DNA of 35,827 bases from Bacilli bacterium (GCA_022780765.1 JALEUS010000068.1:1-35827); one strand, 5' to 3'; shown: positions 16,254 through 25,607, counted from the first letter of the stretch. Notes: a model not told the origin generated them from the sequence alone. Numbers and translations are program-made.

Positions 16254-17507
16254 ATGAAACACATTGTACTGTCGATAGATTTAAAATCTTTCTACGCTTC
16301 TGTCGAATGTCTGGACAGAGGATTAGATCCCTTCTCTACTCCCTTGATTGTCGCTGATGAACAGAGAGGAGATGGGACTATTGTTTTAGCTGCCTCTCCC
16401 TACATCAAAGAAAAGTACGATGTAAAATCCAGATGTCGTCTTTATGAGGTGGATAAAACTATACCTGGTCTTATAATCGCACAGCCGAGAATGGAGAGGT
16501 ATATAAAAGTCTCAGCTAAAATAAACATGATATACCTGTCTTATGTCAGCCAAGAAGATCTCCACGTCTACTCTATAGATGAATCATTTCTAGATATCAC
16601 CGATTATCTTCACTACTCTTCTTGCGATCCTTATCTGTACGCTAGAAGAATCATAGATGATATAAAAAACAAAACCGGATTGACTGTCACATGCGGAATA
16701 GGAGAGAACATCTTTTTAGCTAAGGTAGCTATGGATATAGAAGCTAAGCACAACGCAGATAATATCGCTTACTGGAAAAAGAAAGATATCGTAGAGAAAC
16801 TTTGGAACATCTCTCCTCTATCGAAAATGTGGGGTATAGGAAGAAGACTTGAAAAAAGATTGAACTCTCTAGGTTTTTATAAAGTCGGGGACATAGCCTC
16901 TGCTTCTAAAGACTACCTTAAGAAAAACTTCGGTATCATCGGCGAAGAGATCTACTATCACTCTTTAGGATATGATGATGCTGTCATCAAAAACAAAGTG
17001 ACCTCTAAAAATCGTTCTCTTTCTGCAGGGCAGGTTCTATTAAGAGATTACGATGCAAATGAGATAGAGACGATCATAAGAAGCATGGCTATTGAATTAT
17101 CAGACAGAATGTACGATAAAAAAGTCATCAGCAACAGTTTCTCTATGTACATCAATTTTTCACAAGGTGGAGGATTATCATTCAAGCTTTTCATTCCTCT
17201 TGCTACTGCATCACATGAGACAATTGGAAAAAAACTTGCCTCTCTCTTTTTAAAAGATATAGATAAGTATAGAGAAAAGAAATTCAGAGGAGTCTATCTG
17301 TGCGCTAATGACATCTACTTTGAAGATACGTATCAGCTTTCTTTGTTCGACAGCGAAGAAAAGCATGATAGACAGATAGCTTTAGAAAAAACGACAAAAG
17401 AGATAAGAAAACTTTACGGGGTCAGAAAAGCTATGCCTTGCTCATCTTTAAATTTCTCTTCGACTTTTCTTGACCGATCTCAGCAGATAGGAGGACATCA
17501 CAGATGA
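16254..17507 (+). CDS. Y-family DNA polymerase (UvrX/UmuC-like)
   Basis: LSIDLKSFYASVECLDRGLDP, YSIDESFLDITDYL, GIGENIFLAKVAMD, MWGIGRRLEKRLNSLG; clamp-binding-like QLSLFD near C-terminus. Confidence 0.9.
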   Translation: MKHIVLSIDLKSFYASVECLDRGLDPFSTPLIVADEQRGDGTIVLAASPYIKEKYDVKSRCRLYEVDKTIPGLIIAQPRMERYIKVSAKINMIYLSYVSQEDLHVYSIDESFLDITDYLHYSSCDPYLYARRIIDDIKNKTGLTVTCGIGENIFLAKVAMDIEAKHNADNIAYWKKKDIVEKLWNISPLSKMWGIGRRLEKRLNSLGFYKVGDIASASKDYLKKNFGIIGEEIYYHSLGYDDAVIKNKVTSKNRSLSAGQVLLRDYDANEIETIIRSMAIELSDRMYDKKVISNSFSMYINFSQGGGLSFKLFIPLATASHETIGKKLASLFLKDIDKYREKKFRGVYLCANDIYFEDTYQLSLFDSEEKHDRQIALEKTTKEIRKLYGVRKAMPCSSLNFSSTFLDRSQQIGGHHR

Positions 17508-17812
17508 GAGGTATGACAAAATGGATGCCATTTAAATCACTTGTAGGACAGGATACTTATTTGGAAAAGTTTATCATGGAGAATAGTATGGTTAAACGCC
17601 CTTCTTTAAGCGAGGATCAATGCCTTGAAATAAACAGCACACTCAACTCATTAAAAAAAGGAGATAGAGTGCACCTATCTTATTTCTTTGATGGCGAGAT
17701 CATTGAGAAGGATGATATTTTTATCAATGTTGATACAGTGTATAAAAAGATATATTTTAAAGATCTCACTTTAAAAGAGATCGATCTATTGAACATACAT
17801 ATGATAGTTTAA
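17504..17812 (+). CDS. YolD-like protein
   Basis: RGMTKWMPFKSL... N-terminus typical of YolD-like proteins, size, ATGA overlap with the Y-family polymerase. Confidence 0.75.
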   Translation: MRGMTKWMPFKSLVGQDTYLEKFIMENSMVKRPSLSEDQCLEINSTLNSLKKGDRVHLSYFFDGEIIEKDDIFINVDTVYKKIYFKDLTLKEIDLLNIHMIV

Positions 17813-18117
17813 AAAGATATTTTCCACTTTTTATAAAGAACATAAACTTTTATCTTTTACAAGATGTCTTATTAGATAATGTTTGCTTATCTTATATAGA
17901 CCTCATCTATCAATTATTAAATAGTCATCTCTATCCTTTCAAACAGATAATCGATTGAGAAAAAGATATACTTGATATTTTTTTAAAAAAATATAGATTC
18001 AAAAACTAAACAATATGTGAAGGAGTGATAAATAATTCTTATTCATTCTTTACTTTTTATCGATTCTTTTATATATTATATAAGGTTTATGAGGTATTTT
18101 TACTTTGTAAATCTCAT

Positions 18118-18158
18118 ACTTTCTTGCTGTTCCCTGATGTAGGAATAGCCGAAAGAGT
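18118..18158 (+). promoter_or_regulatory. S6:S18-complex binding leader-like RNA motif
   Basis: GCTGTTCC-ctgatgta-GGAATAGC 8-bp helix (18126-18149), flanking TTTC/GAAA helix and unpaired C of CCG at 18149-18151; immediately upstream of rpsF. Confidence 0.6.
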
Positions 18159-18176
18159 CCATAAGGAGGTATAGAC

Positions 18177-18473
18177 GTGAAAAATTATGAAATCATGTGT
18201 ATTCTCGTTCCGACACTTGAGCAAGAAGAGATCAACAAAGAGATCGCTTCTATTTCAAAAGTGTTGACAGATAATGGTGCTACCATCACTGGTACCAACA
18301 CTGAATCTTGGGGAATGAGAGACTTAGCCTATGAGATTAAAAAGCACAAGAAAGGCTATTATGTTGTCTACACATTAACAGCAGACAGCAGAGCTATCGA
18401 TGCTTTCTCACATGCTACTAGACTTGATCAGAAAGTCTTAAGAACACTTGTTACAGTCGCTCCTAAGCAGTAA
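18177..18473 (+). CDS. rpsF: 30S ribosomal protein S6 (GTG start)
   Basis: MKNYEIMCILVPTLEQEEIN...WGMRDLAYEIKKHKKGYYVVYTL; AAGGAGG RBS. Confidence 0.95.
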   Translation: MKNYEIMCILVPTLEQEEINKEIASISKVLTDNGATITGTNTESWGMRDLAYEIKKHKKGYYVVYTLTADSRAIDAFSHATRLDQKVLRTLVTVAPKQ

Positions 18474-18492
18474 ATAAAGGAGAAAACAAATT

Positions 18493-18915
18493 ATGGCAAG
18501 TTTAAATCGTGTCACTCTTATCGGTAGAGTGGTAAGAGATCCAGAACTCAGAAAAACCAACTCAGGTTTATCTGTCACATCGTTCAGCATCGCTGTCGAT
18601 AATCTCGTCAAAAACGGGAATGAAAAATCTGCCAGCTTCATCAATTGCTCCAGCTGGAACAAAACGGCTGAGCTCATCACAAAGTATGCGCCTAAGGGAA
18701 CATTGATAGGTGTTGATGGTCGCCTTTATCAGCGTTCATACGTTGACAAGAACAATCAAAACAGATCGATAATTGAGGTTGTCGTCGATACCGTTCAGTT
18801 CTTAGAGAAGAGAAATGAAGATCACAGTGAAGTTCAATCTCTGCAAGATAATGATGATAATCAGACTTCTATTCAAGAAGGAATAGATTCCGCTGATGAT
18901 GATTTGCCATTCTAA
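18493..18915 (+). CDS. ssb: Single-stranded DNA-binding protein
   Basis: MASLNRVTLIGRVVRDPELRKTNSGLSVTSFSIAVDN; acidic C-terminal tail ending DDDLPF. Confidence 0.97.
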   Translation: MASLNRVTLIGRVVRDPELRKTNSGLSVTSFSIAVDNLVKNGNEKSASFINCSSWNKTAELITKYAPKGTLIGVDGRLYQRSYVDKNNQNRSIIEVVVDTVQFLEKRNEDHSEVQSLQDNDDNQTSIQEGIDSADDDLPF

Positions 18916-18948
18916 TATTCTCAAATCATTGAGAGAAAGGAGATAATT

Positions 18949-19176
18949 ATGGCATTCAAAAGAATGAAACCCCATAAGAAAGTCTGTTATTTCACCAAGA
19001 ATCACATCAAATACATTGATTACAAAGATGTTGAATTATTAAGAAAATACATCTCTCCATCTGGTAAAATAACTAGCAGAAGAATAACCGGAACATCTAG
19101 CAAATATCAAAGAATGTTAGCACAAGCTATCAAGAGAGCTAGATATATGGCTCTTCTTCCTTATGTAGGAGACTAA
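18949..19176 (+). CDS. rpsR: 30S ribosomal protein S18
   Basis: [63 protein letters not shown]. Confidence 0.97.
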   Translation: MAFKRMKPHKKVCYFTKNHIKYIDYKDVELLRKYISPSGKITSRRITGTSSKYQRMLAQAIKRARYMALLPYVGD

Positions 19177-19279
19177 TTAAAAAAATTGTCGCACCACAGA
19201 CTGACTTTGTAAAAAGATCACGAAGTGAACCGACGAAGAAAATTAGTTATCAAAGGTAACAGAAGAAAAAAACAAATAG

Positions 19280-19313
19280 ATCACCACAAACATCAGTGGT
19301 GGTCTTTTTTCTA
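19280..19313 (+). terminator. Rho-independent terminator after rpsR
   Basis: GATCACCAC-aaacatca-GTGGTGGTC-TTTTTT. Confidence 0.8.
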
Positions 19314-19430
19314 TATGAATATATAAATACGGTCCTGACGATTGCTTTCGTTGGGGTTTTTTCGTTTTGCACTAAATATTTGGCTTGTGAACGCGAAGAA
19401 ACACGACATAATATGCATGAGGAGATAGGT

Positions 19431-19636
19431 ATGGAGCGATGTGTACTATGCGGTAAGGAAATTATTGGCTATGGTCATAATGCCATCCTTTTACTGATGG
19501 TCAATGCTGTGAGAAATACAATGCTTTAGTTATTAAAGCTAGATTAGAAAGATTCATTGAAGAGCTTGGCAACATTGCCTTCAACATTCCATTAATAAAT
19601 GGTAAATCTATTGCCTTGTGGTTTGTAGCAAGATAA
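19431..19636 (+). pseudogene. Small CxxC zinc-ribbon-type protein, disrupted by an apparent 1-nt deletion
   Basis: Frame 1 MERCVLCGKEIIGYGHNA, then after ~19485 the next frame continues PFTDGQCCEKYNALVIKARLERFIEELGNIAFNIPLINGKSIALWFVAR* (stop 19634-19636); GGAGA upstream of ATG 19431. Confidence 0.65.
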
Positions 19637-19676
19637 AAAAACCCTATAAATCGTTGATCTATAGGGTTTTATTTAG
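19635..19676. terminator. Bidirectional intrinsic terminator between convergent genes
   Basis: AAAACCCTATA-aatcgttgatc-TATAGGGTTTT. Confidence 0.85.
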
Positions 19677-19689
19677 AGATTAAATACTA

Positions 19690-20664
19690 TTATTTGTATT
19701 TATAGAAGCCTTCGCCAGAAGAGATACCGAGCTTACCTTCTTCAATCATCTTGTTTAAGTAAGCAAGCTGACCTTTGAAGTTATAAGGCATCATCATTTT
19801 CTTAAGAACTGGTGATAATAATCCAGGAACTTTTTGATATTGTTCAACAATGTTCTTTGCAGTTACAACACCAACAACGTCGAAGATTTCAAATGGACCC
19901 CTTGGTGAGCTTGTAGCATTCTTCCATGCTGTATCAATACTCTTAGCGTCACTGACTCCATTTACTAATAAATCTAAACCTGAGAGAAGGAATGGAACTA
20001 ATAAAGAGTTAAGTAAGTAGCCATTCTTTTCTTTAAGAACTGGAAGTGCAATCATTCTGATGCTGTTTGCAAATTCCATAATAATATCGAAGTATTTCTT
20101 ATCTGTGCCATCGTGCGCCATAACTTCAGCAGTATTACCAATCCAAATGTGGTTTGCAAAGTGGAGGGATAAATATTTAGCTGGTCTTCCTGTGTATTTA
20201 GCAAATGTAGATGGAAGAAGAGTTGATGAGTTAGTAACAACAATAGTTTTTTCTTCGAGAAGTGGTGCCATCATTTTATAGAAGGCAATCTTTTGCTTTG
20301 TGATTTCTGCCATTGATTCAATAACTAAATCAGCATCCTTAACAGCATCAGCTAATGAAGTAACTAACTTAATGCTTGAGTAAGCTTTTTCAACTTTTTC
20401 AATACATTCTTCTTTATTGAAGTTATCATGATCTGCAATACCAGCAGCCCACATTTTGCCTGCTGCCATATCTTCAATTGTTTTTAAGTAATCAACTTTA
20501 AGTTGATCTAATTTTGGTTGGGTTCTTGTGATTGAAGATTCACTACGTAACCAAATAGTTACATCAAATCCACAATAAGCTGATTGGAAGGCGATTTGTG
20601 AACCGAGAACGCCGCCTCCAGCGACTACTACTTTTTTAATTTCCATATTTTTATTTTTTTTCAA
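19690..20664 (-). CDS. 3-hydroxyacyl-CoA dehydrogenase family protein
   Basis: VVVAGGGVLGSQIAFQSAYCGFDVTIW Rossmann motif, DADLVIESMAEITKQKIAFYKMM, TNSSTLLPS, SSPRGPFEIFDVVGV, GKLGISSGEGFYKY. Confidence 0.88.
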   Translation of the reverse strand: MKKNKNMEIKKVVVAGGGVLGSQIAFQSAYCGFDVTIWLRSESSITRTQPKLDQLKVDYLKTIEDMAAGKMWAAGIADHDNFNKEECIEKVEKAYSSIKLVTSLADAVKDADLVIESMAEITKQKIAFYKMMAPLLEEKTIVVTNSSTLLPSTFAKYTGRPAKYLSLHFANHIWIGNTAEVMAHDGTDKKYFDIIMEFANSIRMIALPVLKEKNGYLLNSLLVPFLLSGLDLLVNGVSDAKSIDTAWKNATSSPRGPFEIFDVVGVVTAKNIVEQYQKVPGLLSPVLKKMMMPYNFKGQLAYLNKMIEEGKLGISSGEGFYKYK

Positions 20665-20779
20665 TTATAAGTAACTGGTAAATCGTAATATACGCAGTCT
20701 AATAATTTTTTCATTTCTCCTACTATTATAGTTATAGTTATATTTTCTTAAAAGTCAATATTGAAATTTAAAAATAAAA

Positions 20780-21013
20780 TTGATAAATATTTCGAAAGAT
20801 TATATCGATAAAAGATATCGCAAAATATATCGAATTATGAAAAAAATCATCAATAAAAACACAGCTAAAGACAAAAATCGAATTTCAAAGTTTGCTCTTA
20901 AAAGACTACCATTATATTCAAACTCCCTTCATGAATTAGATGGAGGATTTGAATACATTTCCTCTGCAACAATCGCTAAAGAATTAAATTGCGGATTTGT
21001 AGTAAACATATAA
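20780..21013 (+). pseudogene. Truncated Rex-like N-terminal winged-helix remnant
   Basis: ISKFALKRLPLYSNSLHELDGGFEYISSATIAKELN resembles the N-terminal DNA-binding domain of redox regulator Rex; no Rossmann NADH domain follows. Confidence 0.5.
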
Positions 21014-21174
21014 AGTTACTTCGCTGTATTACAAAAAATTACTCAACAATGCATCGTCTAGAGTTTTTTATTTAAAACAGTTTTCAACATGAGATTTATT
21101 TATTTTAAAAAGATAAACATTATGTTGATACCTTTTCTCTTTTTTTATTTACTTCCAATTGTTAGAATTTTTAT

Positions 21175-21879
21175 ATGATAAAAAATTATACAAAAGATCT
21201 ACCTTACACATATGTAGAAGGATTCTTTCCTTCTTTTGAACTCATCAATTCACACGTTGAAAGGCTCATTTCTATCTATGTCAACTCATCATGCAAAGAT
21301 AGCGACGGGTTAAAAAAGATACAGAAACTGATTCCCGAAGATAAGATCATCTTTTCAGATAAAGCTTTCTCAGTTATAAAAGCTAAAGAGAACTCGCATG
21401 TCATCTCCACATTCAAAAAAGAGATCACCGATTTAAATGAAGAAGAGGATCATCTGGTCTTAGTGAATCCATCAGACATGGGAAACTTAGGAAATGCGAT
21501 GAGAACTCTCCTGGCTTTTGATTTAAAAAATCTAGCTGTCATTCAACCCTGTGCAGATGTATATAATCCTAAGGTCATAAGAGCGAGCATGGGAGCTTTC
21601 TTTAATATCAACATCGAACTTTTTCCATCATTTGAAAAGTATTTAGAAAAGTACAGAAGACCTTATTATCCCTTTGTTTTACAGACAGATAATCTTCTTT
21701 CTAAAACCACATTTAAAAAGAAGACTGCTCTGGTGTTTGGAAATGAAGCAACCGGTCTTCCTTCTTATTTAAGAAATGAAAACAGTGTGAGAATAGAACA
21801 GTCTTCTCTTGTTGACTCTTTGAATCTGACGACATCTATAGCGATAGCTTTATATCAATTAAAACTGCAGAGAGATTAA
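21175..21879 (+). CDS. TrmH/SpoU family RNA 2'-O-methyltransferase
   Basis: LVNPSDMGNLGNAMRTLLAFDLKNLAVI, ALVFGNEATGLPSYL, VDSLNLTTSIAIALYQL. Confidence 0.88.
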   Translation: MIKNYTKDLPYTYVEGFFPSFELINSHVERLISIYVNSSCKDSDGLKKIQKLIPEDKIIFSDKAFSVIKAKENSHVISTFKKEITDLNEEEDHLVLVNPSDMGNLGNAMRTLLAFDLKNLAVIQPCADVYNPKVIRASMGAFFNINIELFPSFEKYLEKYRRPYYPFVLQTDNLLSKTTFKKKTALVFGNEATGLPSYLRNENSVRIEQSSLVDSLNLTTSIAIALYQLKLQRD

Positions 21880-23351
21880 AACAGCGGAATCTTTAAGATG
21901 AAATGAGATATCAAGACAAAAGCACATATAGATATGATATCTATCATCGTTGAAACGACAGGAGAGGTGATCATAGCTGGATCTATGTGTACTTTCTTTG
22001 CTAATTTAGGAATCAAAGTACCTATCGTCTTTCCTAAAACGATGCAGAAGAAGAAGGTGAGAGAAGCAGAAAGACAGATGTAGAGAACTGTTTTCATATC
22101 GAGATTGTTATCTCCTATGATCCCTGTTTTTATCTCCATGAATATCCAAAGGAAAGCGACAGACGAGATGATAAGACCTGTCAAGACAGACGCTTTTAAC
22201 TCTTTGATAAAGAATTTTCGATACTTCTTTCCAGATAGATCATTTATAGCTAGCTCTCTTATTGTGACAGTGGCTGTCTGATCAGCAGAGTTACCAGATG
22301 TTCCCATGATGGAAGGAAGAATAGTCAAGAGAATAGGAATCATCAAAAGTGGTGTCTGCAGATAAGACAAAGCAATAGATATGAAAGTATCTAAAAACAG
22401 CATCAGTGCTATCCATATAGCGTAGGATTTAAAAAGTGAAAGACAGGAGACTTTCAGATACGGTTTGTTTGTAGGAATGATGTGAGCTTGAAGCTGAATA
22501 TCTTCTGTGTTCTCCTCACTAGCGACATCTATTACATCATCGAAAGTGATTATTCCTAAGATCCTCCCCTGAGAATTGATGACAGGAAGAATCGATATAT
22601 CGTACTTTCTAAATATCCTGAGAACATCTTCTTCGTCGGTATTGGTGTAGACGCTGACTATCTCTTTATTCATCACATCTTTAATCAGCTTGTATTCATC
22701 GTTTTCAAGAAGGACATCCAAAGTCACCGTTCCGACAAGAACCCTAGTGCGATCAACTGCAAATATCTTCCAGATAGTCTCCTTCTCTTTGCCGACTTCT
22801 CTTATCTTCTTGATACATTCTTTAATCGTCTTATCCTCTTCTATTTCAAGGTATTCTGAAGTCATGATTGTTCCAGCTGAATCCTCTTTGAAATTGAGAT
22901 ACTTAGATATCTCATTCCTGTTGTCCTTATTGGTGGCTTTAAGCACTTTACTGACCAGATTAGAAGGAAGCTCATCGACAAAATCGACCAGATTATCAAG
23001 CTGCATCTCACTTACAATTCTCTGGAGATCTTCATTTGAGAAAGCTGAGACAACCTCTTCTTTTTTCTCCTGTGACAGAAGAGTAAATATCTCTGCAGAA
23101 TCATCGCTGTCGACTGTCTTAAAGAAGAATAAAAGCTTCTCTTCAGAGAGTTCTTCTAACGCCTCTGCTATATTTGAAGGATGATAAGAGTCGACAAAAG
23201 AATTCAAAACAGTAGAATTCTTCATATCGATGATGGTGTTTAAAAGTTCGCTTGATATCTTCTTGTTGATCTTTGTTTTCATGGAAGAATCAACCTTGAA
23301 TTCAGTGATCTTCTCAAGAGGTAACTCTTCGTCCTTTCTTTCCTTTTTCAT
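21876..23351 (-). CDS. mgtE: Magnesium transporter MgtE family (paralog 1)
   Basis: MgtE-N repeats, CBS motifs (ILPVINSQGRILGIITFDDVIDV), TM motif MGTSGNSADQTATVTIRELA, HIDPAMITSP. Confidence 0.92.
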   Translation of the reverse strand: MKKERKDEELPLEKITEFKVDSSMKTKINKKISSELLNTIIDMKNSTVLNSFVDSYHPSNIAEALEELSEEKLLFFFKTVDSDDSAEIFTLLSQEKKEEVVSAFSNEDLQRIVSEMQLDNLVDFVDELPSNLVSKVLKATNKDNRNEISKYLNFKEDSAGTIMTSEYLEIEEDKTIKECIKKIREVGKEKETIWKIFAVDRTRVLVGTVTLDVLLENDEYKLIKDVMNKEIVSVYTNTDEEDVLRIFRKYDISILPVINSQGRILGIITFDDVIDVASEENTEDIQLQAHIIPTNKPYLKVSCLSLFKSYAIWIALMLFLDTFISIALSYLQTPLLMIPILLTILPSIMGTSGNSADQTATVTIRELAINDLSGKKYRKFFIKELKASVLTGLIISSVAFLWIFMEIKTGIIGDNNLDMKTVLYICLSASLTFFFCIVLGKTIGTLIPKLAKKVHIDPAMITSPVVSTMIDIISICAFVLISHFILKIPLF

Positions 23352-24862
23352 ACTCTAAATGCTCCTAAAACAGCAATCATTGAAGCCATCTCTCCAGGAT
23401 CAAAATGATTGATGATAAACCTAGCTAAAGTGAAGTAGATGAGGAGAGTTAAAATATCCATAACAGATGTGATGAGAGGTCCTGAGATAACTGCAGGATC
23501 GATATGGCATAACTTAGCTAACATAGGTAGAGAAGCACCTAATATCTTGCTTACAAAGACGGCGAAGAAAAGAGATGATGCTATGACAAGAGAGACAATG
23601 AAATATGCGTACTGCCTGTTTCCTCCTACATCTGAAATAAACTTATCCAAGGTATCTTTGACATTGATGATGGATGTGTTAAGTTCCACCATGGTCCATC
23701 CTAAAGCTATCAGGAAGATGACAATACCTGTGAGAAAACCTGCCAACGACTCTTTTAACAGAACTTTAAAATAGTCTCTGGTTTTTATCTCACCGGTTGC
23801 AAGAGCTCTAGTTACAATAGATGTAGTCTGATCGCCTGAATTTCCTCCTGTATCATTTAATACAGGAAGGAAAGCAACCAAGACAGGAAGAGTCATCAGC
23901 TCTGTTTCAAACCTGTCGACGATGAGAGAGGCAAAGGTGTTGATTATCAAAAGGATGACAAGCCAGATAACATAGGACATTGCGATCTTATAAAATTTGC
24001 TCTGATGATGCTCTTCATCGCTAGGAGTGATACCGCTTTGCATGTACACATCTTCAGTGTTCTCTTTTTCGATGATATCTAAAACATCGTCGAAGGTAAC
24101 AATTCCTAACATGTCGTTGTTTTTAGAGGTGACAGGCAATATAGGGAGATCATATTTTTTAAAGATTTCAATTGCATTTTCTCTGTCGGCAATAGGAGAT
24201 AGAGAAGGGTAATCTTTTTCCATATTGTCACAGATGCATGAGTCAGGATCATCAAACATCATCTCTTCAAGAGATTTGATTCCTAAAAGATGATTCGTAC
24301 TATCTGTCACAAATATAGTTCTGACACTCTCCATAGTAGAACCAACATCTTTTATCTTTTTAAAAACAGAAGAGATAGTGTCAGTTGGTTTAACTGACAG
24401 ATATTCACCTGTCATAAAGGAACCTATCGTATCATCTGAAAACCTGGTAAGCAACGCTATCTGCTTTTTTCTTTTGCTAGGAAGAATATTCAATATCTTC
24501 TCTCTTTCACTTTTGGTAAGATCTTCAATAAAATCTGCCAAGTCATCATCCATGACATTAGAAAATATATTAACAAGGACCTTTTTAGGAAGATTGCTGG
24601 TTATAATCTTCCTCATTTCGATTGGAAGATATGAGAAAAGCTCACCTAATTTTTTATAATCAGATGAAAGAGAATAGAAGGATAAGATATCGAAGTCATC
24701 AACATTCTCAATAGCTGAAGTTATAGTTGAAGAAGAATGACTAGAAAGAATATCATTTAATCCTTCAGTGTTCCTGAGGGTTAAATTATATGTGATCTCT
24801 TTTGAGATCTGTTCTTCATTCTGTTTTTTTATCTCTAACAGATCTAAGTTCTCTTCTTCCAT
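23348..24862 (-). CDS. mgtE: Magnesium transporter MgtE family (paralog 2)
   Basis: CBS motif (ILPVTSKNNDMLGIVTFDDVLDI), DTGGNSGDQTTSIVTRALATGEI, HIDPAVISGPLITSVMDI; 4-nt overlap with paralog 1. Confidence 0.92.
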   Translation of the reverse strand: MEEENLDLLEIKKQNEEQISKEITYNLTLRNTEGLNDILSSHSSSTITSAIENVDDFDILSFYSLSSDYKKLGELFSYLPIEMRKIITSNLPKKVLVNIFSNVMDDDLADFIEDLTKSEREKILNILPSKRKKQIALLTRFSDDTIGSFMTGEYLSVKPTDTISSVFKKIKDVGSTMESVRTIFVTDSTNHLLGIKSLEEMMFDDPDSCICDNMEKDYPSLSPIADRENAIEIFKKYDLPILPVTSKNNDMLGIVTFDDVLDIIEKENTEDVYMQSGITPSDEEHHQSKFYKIAMSYVIWLVILLIINTFASLIVDRFETELMTLPVLVAFLPVLNDTGGNSGDQTTSIVTRALATGEIKTRDYFKVLLKESLAGFLTGIVIFLIALGWTMVELNTSIINVKDTLDKFISDVGGNRQYAYFIVSLVIASSLFFAVFVSKILGASLPMLAKLCHIDPAVISGPLITSVMDILTLLIYFTLARFIINHFDPGEMASMIAVLGAFRV

Positions 24863-24879
24863 ACCTTCACCTCCTTAAA

Positions 24880-25545
24880 TCATAAATTGAGATAGATTAT
24901 CTTTCTCAATTCAAGTATATTTCTAGCGACTTTTCCTTCGTTTAATTCTCTTAATTTCTGCTGATATTTCTTATCGTGATAATAGCCCACAGATATGATA
25001 TTAATATCTATCTTTGACATGGTTTTTATATCTTCCACAGTATCGCCTATATAGATGAGATCCTCTTTATTAACATCATGATCTTTTATCAGTTTTAAAA
25101 CAGAGACATCCTTGTTTATCCCAAAGTCGCTCCCTGTGTATTCATCGATAAAAAGATCAGCTATACCACTGATTTTTAAAGATATATCTAATGTCTCTTT
25201 CCCTCTGCCTGTAATCAAATATAAAGGAAATCCATCATCCTTTAAATCATTAAGCAATTTAATCATATCATCACTAGGTTTGTAGTTGATTGCTTCCTTG
25301 CTATAGAAAGATAAAAAGTCTTTCCAAGCCTGATTAAACTTATCTTCAGTGACAAGCTTCTTAATTATTCCTTTCTCGGTTGGTCCATAAAAGGAAATGA
25401 TATTTTTCTCATCGATAGAAAGGTTTCCTGCCCTGTTGATAGCATAGACCATGCTCTTATTTTCTAAGAGGAAAGAATCGACCAGTGTCCCATCAAAATC
25501 AAAGATTAAATTTCTTCTTTTTTCCATACAAAAAAATTTTATCAT
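24880..25545 (-). CDS. HAD-superfamily hydrolase (phosphoglycolate phosphatase-like); start possibly at 25527
   Basis: LIFDFDGTLVDS, LITGRGK, DLIYIGDTVEDI. Confidence 0.85.
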   Translation of the reverse strand: MIKFFCMEKRRNLIFDFDGTLVDSFLLENKSMVYAINRAGNLSIDEKNIISFYGPTEKGIIKKLVTEDKFNQAWKDFLSFYSKEAINYKPSDDMIKLLNDLKDDGFPLYLITGRGKETLDISLKISGIADLFIDEYTGSDFGINKDVSVLKLIKDHDVNKEDLIYIGDTVEDIKTMSKIDINIISVGYYHDKKYQQKLRELNEGKVARNILELRKIIYLNL

Positions 25546-25607
25546 AGTGATAAAAATAAGGCTAGAAAAAGAGGTTTCTTATCTCTTAACTTCTTTATTG
25601 TTCAGCT

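Noticed and set aside
19296-19529. 77-aa ORF as annotated in the track
   Set aside because: Start lies in the terminator; the real signal is the frameshifted zinc-ribbon gene starting at 19431.
22690-23184. 164-aa plus-strand ORF opposite mgtE
   Set aside because: Serine-rich antisense artefact of mgtE codons.
24863-25607. M-box (Mg2+) riboswitch upstream of mgtE genes
   Set aside because: Only 17 nt separates mgtE paralog 2 from the HAD gene and no M-box-like structure was recognised upstream of the HAD gene.
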